Source: Dehalococcoidales bacterium
GTDB lineage: Bacteria > Chloroflexota > Dehalococcoidia > Dehalococcoidales > UBA2162
Direction: 5' to 3'
Assembly: GCA_020343555.1 (NCBI GenBank)
Contig: CP070800.1
Coordinates: forward strand, 4,152 to 11,323
DNA: 7,172 bases
This document shows, piece by piece, positions 1-6,439 of this stretch; position 1 is the stretch's first letter; every line of letters begins with the position of its first letter. The notes beneath the pieces are model-generated. The model did not search any database. It had not been told where the DNA came from and saw only the letters and a list, made by a program, of their open reading frames with translations. The position numbers and the translations under genes were made by a program.

Positions 1-873
1 AATAAGTATGAATATGTGTATCTAGGAGCAGAGGGCGGATGTACGACTCTTACAGCGATGCTTCCGGAACTACCTTATGTTTTCACAGTGTTGAATTATT
101 CCGATTATGCTCAGATACCTGCTCTTGCCGATGTTCTGGTGGACCAGGGAGTAAAGACGGCAGCGATTATCTATATAAATGATCTTCACGGTGTAGAGTA
201 CTATCATACGTCTCTCAGTGAATTCATGAAAGCCGGTATACAAATCGTTATGGCTGAAGCTGTTCCACCATTTTCCGAGGATGTTGAGCTGGTGTTGAAA
301 GCAGCCAGGGATTCCGGAGCCGACGTCCTCTGTGCATATGTCTATCCGCCAACAACCATGGCAGTAGTCGGACAGTCAATGGCTATCGGATACAGCCCAA
401 AGGCAATGGTTCTCGGACCGGGGGTTAACTTCGAATTCTTTAAAGGTATATTCGGTGAACAGGTACTGGAAGGATTAATCGGCTTCGGAGCCTATAACGA
501 AAAGTCGTCTCCGGAACTTGGTGAATTCGTCGATAATTTTATAGATCGATTCGAACTGGGAGCCATGGACTGGTGGGGTGGTGCCTTCTACTATGCCGCT
601 CTAGAGTGTTTCGGTGAAGCCATAGAAAAAGCAGGCAGTCTCGATAATGCAAAGGTTAGAGAAATAATGGCGACCGAGCATTTCGAAACTATTCTGGGTG
701 ACACGTGGTTTAATATGACCGCCGGTGGTGAAGGAGGTGGCCAGTTAGCCAAGGAATGTCATCCGGGTCAGGTCGGACAGTGGCAGAATGGTACGTATGA
801 GGTAATCGGTCCGGCAGACAAAGCAACTTCCGGTAAGGTGATTTATCCCAAACCGGGATGGCCGGCACCGTAA
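1..873 (+). CDS. Branched-chain amino acid-type (HAAT) ABC transporter substrate-binding protein, 5' partial
   Basis: Extracytoplasmic binding protein that would capture a ligand and deliver it to the LivHM permease. The frame is open from base 1 (NKYEYVYLGAEGG...) and ends at TAA 871-873, so the first GTG at 16 is an internal codon, not a start. About 290 residues are visible; the family usually has about 380-430, so the signal peptide and part of the first lobe lie upstream of the window. Typical Peripla_BP_6 (type I fold) features are seen: the strand-helix unit AAIIYINDLHGVEYYHTSLSEF, then GIQIVMAEAVPPFSEDVELVLKAARDSGADVL, and a late YYAALECFGEAIEKAGSLD helix followed by the FETILGDTWFN stretch. 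The C-terminal KVIYPKPGWPAP tail is also common in this family. The position directly before livHMGF supports the role. The ligand cannot be read from sequence: the family binds leucine-type amino acids, amides, and aromatic or aliphatic carboxylates. Family call is firm; ligand is open. Confidence 0.93.
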   Translation, partial: NKYEYVYLGAEGGCTTLTAMLPELPYVFTVLNYSDYAQIPALADVLVDQGVKTAAIIYINDLHGVEYYHTSLSEFMKAGIQIVMAEAVPPFSEDVELVLKAARDSGADVLCAYVYPPTTMAVVGQSMAIGYSPKAMVLGPGVNFEFFKGIFGEQVLEGLIGFGAYNEKSSPELGEFVDNFIDRFELGAMDWWGGAFYYAALECFGEAIEKAGSLDNAKVREIMATEHFETILGDTWFNMTAGGEGGGQLAKECHPGQVGQWQNGTYEVIGPADKATSGKVIYPKPGWPAP

Positions 874-933
874 TTAGCCATGGTAACTTCTGATTCCTGA
901 ATGAATATAGAGTACAGGCTGCCTGAAATGTGT

Positions 934-978
934 CTTGGGTGAAGATACTTAACTGGTAAGTATAATCACCCGGGTTTT
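934..978 (+). terminator. Candidate attenuator/processing stem-loop between the binding-protein gene and livH
   Basis: Bases 934-950 pair with 958-974. The outer helix is nine pairs (934-942 with 966-974, two of them G-U), then a 2x2 internal mismatch, then six pairs (ATACTT 945-950 with AAGTAT 958-963) and a 7-nt loop. TTTT follows at 975-978, so the U-tract is short. A second hairpin (CACCC 967-971 with GGGTG 979-983) would compete for the same bases, because TTGGGTG occurs twice, at 935-941 and 977-983. Stem-loops after binding-protein genes often give partial termination or protect the upstream mRNA, making binding protein in excess over permease. That role is inferred here; the pairing itself is read directly. 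Confidence 0.5.
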
Positions 979-1016
979 GGGTGGCCTGCACTTATCAACC
1001 GATACGAAAGAATCAT

Positions 1017-1889
1017 ATGGAACTAGTAACGATTCTAGACATTGTAATCGGCGGGTTGTTGATGGGAGGTATATATGCCCTTATTGCGATGGGATTGAGC
1101 CTGCAATACGGAGTGGCACGGGTACTGAATATCTCCCACGGCGAGTTTATTATGCTCGGAGCATTCCTTACGTGGGTACTTTATACCACTCTGGGCATCA
1201 ATCCTTTGATAGCACTGGTGATTGTCGGTCCGGGCGTATTTATTCTTGGTTACCTGCTTCATATAACTTTGTTTAGAAGTCTGTTGAAGTCTTCCCTATC
1301 AACGGCTGTTTTCGAAGGGAATTCTCTTCTGGCGACGTTCGGATTACTGTATATAATCCAAAATATTGCCATAATTATCTGGAGTACCTCATCGAAAGGA
1401 TATACCTTTCTGGCAACACCGGTTAACCTGGGAGGAGCGATATTTTCCACAAATCGACTGGTGACTCTGGGATTTGCAGTAGTGATAGGTCTGGCTTTCT
1501 ATCTCTTCCTTGCCCGAACTCGCACAGGAAAGGCTATCAGGGCAGCAGCTCAGGATCCTTCAGCTGCCGAACTTTTAGGTGTTAATATCAATCGGGTGCT
1601 GGCTTTATGTTTTGGCTTAGGAGCATTAATGGCCGGACTGGCTGGAGTCCTTTACAGTATGTGTTTCTCAATTCAGACAACGATGGGACTCGGATTTACA
1701 GTAATAGCCATCATCGTAGTCGTTCTGGGCGGTCTCGGCAGCATTCCGGGAAGTTTCATCGGAGGTTTTATACTCGGAATTATCGGTCAGATAGTAACCC
1801 ACTTCGAACCCAGTCTGTCATTGGCAGCTTATTACCTCATATTCATACTGCTGCTTTTATTAAGACCGAAAGGTATATTCGGGAAATAG
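1017..1889 (+). CDS. livH: LivH-type branched-chain amino acid ABC transporter permease
   Basis: One of the two integral membrane subunits that form the transport channel in the cytoplasmic membrane, partnering LivM and coupled to the LivG/LivF ATPases. From ATG 1017 it is 290 residues, the usual LivH length. It starts with the family pattern MELVTILDIVIGGLLMGGIYALIAMGLSL, then YGVARVLNISHGEFIMLGAF (residues 31-50). About eight hydrophobic segments are visible. The cytoplasmic coupling loop is RAAAQDPSAAELLGVNINRV (175-194), followed by the glycine-rich VVLGGLGSIPGSFIGG stretch (235-250) and the closing LLLRPKGIFG. A longer form from GTG 981 would add 12 residues (ACTYQPIRKNH), but it has no Shine-Dalgarno, begins inside the intergenic hairpin region and would prepend a non-family polar leader, so ATG 1017 is preferred. 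No strong ribosome site precedes 1017 either (only ACGAAAG). Stop TAG is 4 nt before livM. Confidence 0.95.
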   Translation: MELVTILDIVIGGLLMGGIYALIAMGLSLQYGVARVLNISHGEFIMLGAFLTWVLYTTLGINPLIALVIVGPGVFILGYLLHITLFRSLLKSSLSTAVFEGNSLLATFGLLYIIQNIAIIIWSTSSKGYTFLATPVNLGGAIFSTNRLVTLGFAVVIGLAFYLFLARTRTGKAIRAAAQDPSAAELLGVNINRVLALCFGLGALMAGLAGVLYSMCFSIQTTMGLGFTVIAIIVVVLGGLGSIPGSFIGGFILGIIGQIVTHFEPSLSLAAYYLIFILLLLLRPKGIFGK

Positions 1890-1893
1890 TAAA

Positions 1894-2844
1894 ATGTATA
1901 TCACCGGCATTACATCGAAAAAATGGTTTTCACCGGCAGTAATTATCGTCATCCTAGTAGTGCTGGCTACTCTGCCTGTCTATGCTTCCGGGTATACTCC
2001 GATATTATTTACCACAATCTACATGTATATAATCCTTTCGGTCAGCTGGGCGTTATTCTCCGGGCCTACCGGATACATGTCACTGGCAACAGCAGCCTTC
2101 TTCGGCGTAGGTATATATACAGCCTCTTTACTAGGTGATACATTACCACTGCCGGTGTTCATTCTAGCCGGAGGGCTTGCCAGCGCAGTTGTCGCTCTTC
2201 TCGTGGGTGCATTAACCCTGAGATTGAAAGGTATCTATTTCGCGATATTTACCTTCGGTCTTGTTATGCTTATCGCACAACTGCTTCTTTTCTTCGAACT
2301 GCACGTCGTTGGCACTCGGGGACGTTTTGTAATCGTTATCGATTACACCACGATTTATTACGCGATGCTGGGAATATTTGTCCTGCTCATGTTTACGGTT
2401 TATCTTTTGGGGCGCTCAAAGTGGGGGCTTGCCCTGCAGAGTATCGGAGAAAACGAGGAAGCAGCAGCCCATATTGGAATTAACGTAACATTGGTAAAGG
2501 TGTGTTTCTTCGCGGTCAGTGCATTCTTTATCGGTATGGCAGGAGCAACCATTGCGACCAGGTGGACTTACATAGATCCGATAATCGCTTTCGACCCGGA
2601 TATTTCTTTCCTGCCTGTATTAATGGCAATATTCGGTGGGATGACCAGATCGTACGGCCCCATAATCGGAGCTGTTGTATTTTCTTACCTGCAGGAAATC
2701 CTGATCACGAAATTCGCCGAATTATACATGTTAATTTTCGGGATTATACTGGTAATATCCATATTATATCTGCCTGACGGGATCGTCGGATTGATACAGA
2801 GACTATGGCAGAAGCTGGAGAGAAGACGATATGCCGATACTTGA
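1894..2844 (+). CDS. livM: LivM-type branched-chain amino acid ABC transporter permease
   Basis: Second membrane subunit of the HAAT importer, forming a heterodimer with LivH. The product is 316 residues, normal for LivM. Following a short basic start (MYITGITSKKW) come roughly eight to ten hydrophobic segments. Diagnostic stretches are SWALFSGPTGYMSLATAAFFGVGIYTASLL (51-80), LRLKGIYFAIFTFG (109-122), the cytoplasmic coupling loop GLALQSIGENEEAAAHIGIN (178-197), and MAIFGGMTRSYGPIIGA (244-260), ending with LYLPDGIVGL before a charged tail. GGGA at 1881-1884, within the end of livH, is a plausible ribosome site for ATG 1894. The last 14 nt overlap the start of livG, which implies translational coupling. 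No missing segment or frame problem is seen. Confidence 0.95.
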   Translation: MYITGITSKKWFSPAVIIVILVVLATLPVYASGYTPILFTTIYMYIILSVSWALFSGPTGYMSLATAAFFGVGIYTASLLGDTLPLPVFILAGGLASAVVALLVGALTLRLKGIYFAIFTFGLVMLIAQLLLFFELHVVGTRGRFVIVIDYTTIYYAMLGIFVLLMFTVYLLGRSKWGLALQSIGENEEAAAHIGINVTLVKVCFFAVSAFFIGMAGATIATRWTYIDPIIAFDPDISFLPVLMAIFGGMTRSYGPIIGAVVFSYLQEILITKFAELYMLIFGIILVISILYLPDGIVGLIQRLWQKLERRRYADT

Positions 2845-3550
2845 AGGTAAAGGTGTAACAAAATATTTCGGCGGGCTCGCTGCCGTCTCAAACGTCGATT
2901 TTGACGTTGAGCGTGGTGAAATCGTAGGTTTGATAGGTCCGAATGGGGCAGGTAAAACAACTCTTTTCAACCTGATATCGGCGGCATTACCGACTCAACA
3001 GGGTACTATCACATTCAAAGACATAAAAATAACCGGTATGAAACCACACCAGATATGTAAGCTGGGGATAGCCAGGACATTCCAATCGGTTAAAGTTTTC
3101 CCGAATGCTTCGGTAATGGATAATGTAATGATCGGAGCTTTATTCGGTACAAGCTCCAAAATATCCTCGGATGATACTTTGAAAGAAGCAGGAGAGATTC
3201 TGGACTTTGTAGGATTGTCAGATATCAGGGATATTCCTGCAAAGGATTTGACTCTGGTCAACCAGAAAAGAGTAGAAGTAGCCAGAGCACTGGCAACAGA
3301 TCCCGAACTTCTCCTCCTGGACGAACTTATGGCAGGATTGAATCCTACCGAGATCTCAGACACAATGGAATTGGTTTCCAGGATAAGAGAAAAAGGTATT
3401 ACCATCTTAATGATTGAACACGTAATGAAAGCCATTATGAGTATCTGTGACCGGATCATCGTCCTGCACCATGGTGAGACCATAGCAGAAGGTACACCGG
3501 AAGAGGTTTCCACGAGTAAACAGGTGATAGAGGTGTACCTGGGAGAATAG
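2831..3550 (+). CDS. livG: LivG-type ABC transporter ATP-binding protein with degenerate signature motif
   Basis: Cytoplasmic ATPase subunit that powers the LivHM channel together with LivF. It has 239 residues, slightly short for LivG (about 250-260). Motifs in order are Walker A GPNGAGKT (36-43), Q-loop RTFQ (Q85), Walker B LLLLDE (160-165, catalytic E165), and the switch histidine H197 in LMIEHVMKAI. The C-terminal GETIAEGTPEEV is typical of LivG. The ABC signature expected before the ARAL helix is not LSGGQ but LTLVNQ (140-145) followed by KRVEVARAL, and the usual DEP is DEL. I recall related LTLA-type signatures in a subset of LivG proteins, so this looks like a subfamily trait rather than decay. 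ATG 2831 overlaps the end of livM and has GGAGAG at 2817-2822 upstream. Confidence 0.95.
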   Translation: MPILEGKGVTKYFGGLAAVSNVDFDVERGEIVGLIGPNGAGKTTLFNLISAALPTQQGTITFKDIKITGMKPHQICKLGIARTFQSVKVFPNASVMDNVMIGALFGTSSKISSDDTLKEAGEILDFVGLSDIRDIPAKDLTLVNQKRVEVARALATDPELLLLDELMAGLNPTEISDTMELVSRIREKGITILMIEHVMKAIMSICDRIIVLHHGETIAEGTPEEVSTSKQVIEVYLGE

Positions 3551-3554
3551 ACCG

Positions 3555-4259
3555 ATGCTGACGATAAATATGATTAATACCTTTTACGGTAACTCCCAGG
3601 CATTGTGGGATGTCTGTCTGAGTGTTGAAGAGTCGGAAATTGTCGCCTTGGTAGGTTCGAACGGCGCAGGAAAAACAACCCTGCTCAAAACAATATCTGG
3701 ACTTCTGAAACCTTATTCGGGTACTATAGAGTTTCTGGATAAGAGAATAAACGGCCTTTCCCCCCATTCAATCGTCGAAGCTGGAATTTCTCACATACCA
3801 GAGGGTGGAAGGATTTTTACCGAGATGACTGTTCTCGAAAACCTTGAGATGGGAGCGTATCCGTACCATGCCTGGAAACAGAAAAAAGAGACAAAGGAAA
3901 AGGTCTACGAGATATTTCCTGTGTTGAAAGAAAGAGAAAAGCAGATGGCCAGGACACTCAGTGGTGGCGAACACCAGATGCTGGCAATGGGACGGGGATT
4001 AATGTCCAGACCAAAGTTGTGTATTTTCGACGAACCTTCATACGGACTTGCTCCGAAGTACGTTGAGGAAGTTTTTAGTATTATAAAATCGTTAAGAGAG
4101 CAGGGAATAACAATATTGCTTATCGAACAGAATGTCAGGCGTTCGCTGGAAATTGCCGATAAAGCATACGTAATGGAAAACGGCAGAATTACAAATGAAG
4201 GTGCCTGCCAGGAGTTGTTGGAGACCGATCATATTAGAAAAGCATACCTGGGTTTGTAA
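3555..4259 (+). CDS. livF: LivF-type ABC transporter ATP-binding protein
   Basis: Second ATPase of the importer, expected to pair with LivG below the LivHM channel. It has 234 residues, the normal LivF length. Motifs are Walker A GSNGAGKT (34-41), the LivF-typical HIPEGGRIFTEMTVLENLEMGAY (80-102), a canonical signature LSGGEHQMLAMGRGLM (135-150), and Walker B LCIFDE (155-160, E160) followed by PSYGLAPK. The switch position is glutamine (Q192 in LLIEQNV), not histidine; EQN at this site is usual for LivF. The start ATG lies 4 nt after the livG stop, with GGGAGA at 3541-3546 as ribosome site. It is the last gene of the transporter set; a 112-nt gap follows. Confidence 0.95.
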   Translation: MLTINMINTFYGNSQALWDVCLSVEESEIVALVGSNGAGKTTLLKTISGLLKPYSGTIEFLDKRINGLSPHSIVEAGISHIPEGGRIFTEMTVLENLEMGAYPYHAWKQKKETKEKVYEIFPVLKEREKQMARTLSGGEHQMLAMGRGLMSRPKLCIFDEPSYGLAPKYVEEVFSIIKSLREQGITILLIEQNVRRSLEIADKAYVMENGRITNEGACQELLETDHIRKAYLGL

Positions 4260-4335
4260 ACGTAACAGTAACGGACACCCAGTCGAGATAAAAAAGCAGG
4301 GAGTATCGGATAAGGTCGATATTAATGATCCTTAA

Positions 4336-4341
4336 TATAAT
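4336..4341 (+). promoter_or_regulatory. Possible -10 element for the corrinoid protein gene
   Basis: A perfect TATAAT sits in the A/T-rich gap between livF and the corrinoid protein gene, about 30 nt before the ATG, so a transcript would start near 4348 with a short leader containing the ribosome site. No TTGACA-like -35 is visible at 16-18 nt spacing (bases there read AAGGTCGA), and there is no extended TG motif. A chance match in A/T-rich DNA is quite possible. If real, it would let the enzyme genes be expressed apart from the transporter. Confidence 0.25.
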
Positions 4342-4357
4342 GAATCATATACCCAAA

Positions 4358-4364
4358 AGGAGGT
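4358..4364 (+). promoter_or_regulatory. Strong ribosome binding site of the corrinoid protein gene
   Basis: AGGAGGT, 7 nt before ATG 4372, is a full anti-Shine-Dalgarno match. It fixes the start of the corrinoid protein and contrasts with the weak GGGA-type sites of the liv genes upstream. Confidence 0.88.
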
Positions 4365-4371
4365 AAAAAAA

Positions 4372-4995
4372 ATGGCAGAAAACCTGGTCGATATACTGGC
4401 AGATCTAAAGGAAAAAGAAGCGTTGGCAATAGTCAGGGAAAGACTGGAATCCGGAGAAGACCCAATGAACATTCTGGCAGATTCCCGGAAGGCTCTTGAA
4501 ATTGTCGGCAACCGGTTTGCGGACGGGACATACTTTATTCCAGACCTAGTATACTCGGGGGAAATCCTGAAGGCTATTTCAGACCTGGTCAGGCCAGAGC
4601 TTAGCCAAGAAGCCGAAATCGAACGTCTCGGTAAAGTAATAATCGGGACGGTCGCCGGCGATATCCATGATATTGGAAAAGATATCGTAGTATTTATGCT
4701 CGACGTCAACGGTTTCGAAGTCTATGACCTTGGTGTCGACGTTCCGATTGAAAAGTTCGTCGATAAAATCAAGGAAACAGGAACGAAAGTAGTCGGACTG
4801 AGTGGATTCCTTACACTGGCATACGAATCAATGAAAGATACTGTAAAAGCCATTAAAGATGCCGGGTTGGACGATGTGAAGATAATGATAGGCGGCGGGC
4901 AGATAACAGAAGAGATAATGAAATATACCGGAGCCGATGCATACGGTAAAGACGCAATGACAGGTGTATCGTTAGCCAAGGAATGGCTTTCCTGA
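4372..4995 (+). CDS. Corrinoid (B12-binding) methyltransferase protein, MtaC/MtbC/MtvC-like
   Basis: Small cobalamin-carrying protein that accepts a methyl group from a substrate-specific methyltransferase and passes it to a second one. It has 207 residues, the standard size of free-standing corrinoid proteins. Residues 1 to about 88 form the helical cap domain of the methionine-synthase B12 module (MAENLVDILADLKEKEALAIVRERLESGEDPMNILAD...). Residues about 89-207 form the Rossmann-like B12 domain. The base-off/His-on signature DxHxxG is present as D97-I-H99-D-I-G102 in GTVAGDIHDIGKD, with H99 the predicted lower cobalt ligand. S144 in GLSGFLTLAYESMK matches the S-x-L region, although the usual Leu is Phe146, and IGGGQ (173-177) is the late glycine motif. 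The partner is presumably the UroD-like protein 37 nt downstream. No frameshift or missing motif is seen. Methionine synthase and B12 mutases are excluded by size and lack of catalytic domains. Confidence 0.93.
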   Translation: MAENLVDILADLKEKEALAIVRERLESGEDPMNILADSRKALEIVGNRFADGTYFIPDLVYSGEILKAISDLVRPELSQEAEIERLGKVIIGTVAGDIHDIGKDIVVFMLDVNGFEVYDLGVDVPIEKFVDKIKETGTKVVGLSGFLTLAYESMKDTVKAIKDAGLDDVKIMIGGGQITEEIMKYTGADAYGKDAMTGVSLAKEWLS

Positions 4996-5018
4996 ACATG
5001 ATACGAGAGTAAATACAC

Positions 5019-5025
5019 AGGAGGT
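5019..5025 (+). promoter_or_regulatory. Strong ribosome binding site of the UroD-like methyltransferase gene
   Basis: AGGAGGT, again exactly 7 nt before its ATG (5033). Sequence and spacing equal those of the corrinoid protein gene, consistent with matched high translation of the two partners. Confidence 0.88.
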
Positions 5026-5032
5026 AAATATA

Positions 5033-6376
5033 ATGGAAAAGAGCTGGGAAGAAAAAACCGCTGAAGAAAAGCGGGAAGAACTGATCGGAAAATGGCTCTC
5101 ACCGGAAGGGGCGGAGTTTAACAACACCGAAGCAGAGAAGACATACAAGGAAAGGGTGACGAGATTACTCGATGCGGTCGAGTTAAAGAAAGAGCCGGAC
5201 AGAGTACCAATCGTTCCAATGTTAGGTTTTTATCCCGCCCACTACTGCGGATATACCCCTTACGACGTAATGTATGACTATGATAAACTCCTCGAGGCAT
5301 GGGAAAAATGTTACCTGGGGATACAGGCCGATGCTCACGGCGGTGCGGTTGTGTCTCCTCCAGGCAGGCTATTCGAAATCCTCGATTATAAACTTTACGC
5401 CTGGCCAGGGCATGGTGTGGCTAAAGAGCATTCATACCAGTGTAACGAAGGTGAATATATGCTGGCTGATGAATATGATGCTCTGATACAGGATCCTACA
5501 CTCTACTTTTTGACAACGTACTATCCGCGAATATTCGGGAAACTGGGAGCGCTCGGTGCTTTCCCGACAATTACGGATAATCTTGAGATGTACGGTGGTT
5601 TCTCTGCCGTCAATTTTATTCCCTTCGGCGTACCTGATGTCCAGGAGGCTTTCAAACTGATGTTCGAGGCAGGTGCCGAAGCCCTGAAATGGATCGAGCC
5701 AGTCGGTATATTCGCAGCCAAGATGACTGCTGCCGGACTACCGGGTTTCTTCGGTGGAGGCTGTAAGGTACCTTTCGATGTTATCGGAGATACCCTGAGA
5801 GGAAGCCGCGGGATTATGGTCGATATGTACCGCCAGCCTGATAAACTACTCGAAGCGCTCGAAAGACTCACTCCTCTCGCTATCAAAATGGGAGCGAGCG
5901 CTGCGAAAGCAAACGGCTGCCCCGTTGTTTTTATTCCTCTCCATAAAGGGGCTGATGGATTTCTCTCCGACGAACAGTTCAAGAAGTTCTACTGGCCGAA
6001 TTTCAGAGCACTTATTATGGGATTGATCGAAGAGGGCTGTATACCCTTCCCCTGGGCGGAGGGAGGATATAATTCACGCCTTGAGATTATCAAGGACGTA
6101 CCGAAAGGAAGTGTTATATACGGCTTCGACCTTACGGATATGGCAAAGGCGAAAGAAGTGCTGGGTGATGTCAGTTGTATCACTGGTAATATGCCCATCG
6201 ATCTGCTGACGGTCGGTACGAAACAGCAGGTGGAAGACCGTGCCAGGGAACTCATAGATACGTGCGGCAAGGAAGGTGGTTACATAATGATGAACGGTGC
6301 CGTGATTGAGAACGTCAATCCGGAAAACGTCCAAGCAATGATTGATACTACCAAGCAATATGGTGTATATAAATAA
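5033..6376 (+). CDS. UroD-superfamily corrinoid methyltransferase-like protein lacking the zinc ligands
   Basis: Predicted cytoplasmic TIM-barrel protein of the uroporphyrinogen decarboxylase superfamily (PF01208). Beside a corrinoid protein it most likely transfers a methyl or related group to cobalamin rather than making heme. It has 447 residues, longer than HemE or MtaA (about 340-360), with a charged N-terminal extension of about 50 residues before RLLDAVELKKEPDRVPIVPM. Superfamily landmarks are EPVGIFAAKMTAAGLPGFFGGGCK (222-245), the HKGADGFLSDEQFKKFYWPNF stretch (304-324), and the C-terminal CITGNMPIDLLTVGTKQQVEDRARELID followed by GGYIMMNGAVIENVNPENVQAMI (415-437). MtaA/MtbA-type enzymes bind zinc with HxC...C. 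Here the HxCG position reads WAEGG (341-345) and the final Cys site reads NGAVIE (A423), so none of the three ligands is present. I recall EGxYxSRLE-type segments in other uncharacterised UroD-like proteins, so this appears to be a distinct subfamily. The substrate is unknown; O-demethylation is one option. Confidence 0.85.
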   Translation: MEKSWEEKTAEEKREELIGKWLSPEGAEFNNTEAEKTYKERVTRLLDAVELKKEPDRVPIVPMLGFYPAHYCGYTPYDVMYDYDKLLEAWEKCYLGIQADAHGGAVVSPPGRLFEILDYKLYAWPGHGVAKEHSYQCNEGEYMLADEYDALIQDPTLYFLTTYYPRIFGKLGALGAFPTITDNLEMYGGFSAVNFIPFGVPDVQEAFKLMFEAGAEALKWIEPVGIFAAKMTAAGLPGFFGGGCKVPFDVIGDTLRGSRGIMVDMYRQPDKLLEALERLTPLAIKMGASAAKANGCPVVFIPLHKGADGFLSDEQFKKFYWPNFRALIMGLIEEGCIPFPWAEGGYNSRLEIIKDVPKGSVIYGFDLTDMAKAKEVLGDVSCITGNMPIDLLTVGTKQQVEDRARELIDTCGKEGGYIMMNGAVIENVNPENVQAMIDTTKQYGVYK

Positions 6377-6384
6377 GGAGATAT

Positions 6385-6398
6385 ACTCGGTTCCGAGT
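6385..6398 (+). repeat. Perfect 14-bp inverted repeat in the gap before the AOR gene
   Basis: ACTCGGTTCCGAGT has 6-bp arms around a TT centre, beginning 9 nt after the UroD-like stop codon. As RNA it gives a 5-bp stem with a GTTC tetraloop. No T-run follows, so it is not a normal intrinsic terminator. It could be an operator half-site pair, an mRNA-stability hairpin, or chance. Confidence 0.6.
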
Positions 6399-6420
6399 CA
6401 ATATTGAAAACATAATAAAA

Positions 6421-6430
6421 AGGAGGAGGT
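6421..6430 (+). promoter_or_regulatory. Strong ribosome binding site that fixes a GTG start for the AOR gene
   Basis: AGGAGGAGGT, with 9 nt between its T and the GTG at 6440. No in-frame ATG exists until residue 177, well inside the conserved domain, so this site decides the start. An in-frame TAG-containing context (AATAGTGGCA) directly precedes the GTG in another frame. Confidence 0.85.
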
Positions 6431-6439
6431 CAAAAAATA

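Noticed and set aside
16..18. GTG 16 as the true start of the binding-protein gene
   Set aside because: The frame is open upstream to base 1, no ribosome site is visible, and the family needs about 130 more N-terminal residues including a signal peptide.
961..966. TATAAT as a promoter -10 for livH
   Set aside because: It lies inside the inner and outer arms of the intergenic stem-loop, and no -35 match is present at 16-18 nt spacing (TTGGGT at 935-940 would give 20 nt). The hairpin explains the bases better.
981..1016. GTG 981 as the livH start, giving a 302-residue protein
   Set aside because: No Shine-Dalgarno precedes it, and the added ACTYQPIRKNH is unlike LivH N-termini, while ATG 1017 gives the standard 290-residue form.
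2995..3513. Long open frame on the minus strand within livG
   Set aside because: It lies wholly opposite livG, shows no recognisable family motif, and its serine/isoleucine-rich composition is that of a complement of a coding strand. Similar frames opposite the binding-protein, UroD-like and AOR genes were rejected for the same reason.
4302..4323. Hairpin after livF as an intrinsic terminator
   Set aside because: The stem is about seven pairs, mostly A-T with one G-T, around an 8-nt loop, and no T-run follows. It is too weak to call.
4260..4371. Cobalamin riboswitch upstream of the corrinoid protein gene
   Set aside because: The gap is only 112 nt, too short for a standard cobalamin riboswitch, and no B12-box-like GCCACTG was seen.
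5033..6376. Uroporphyrinogen decarboxylase (HemE) of heme synthesis
   Set aside because: The protein is about 90-100 residues too long, sits beside a corrinoid protein with no heme genes in view, and resembles the methyltransferase branch in its C-terminal region.
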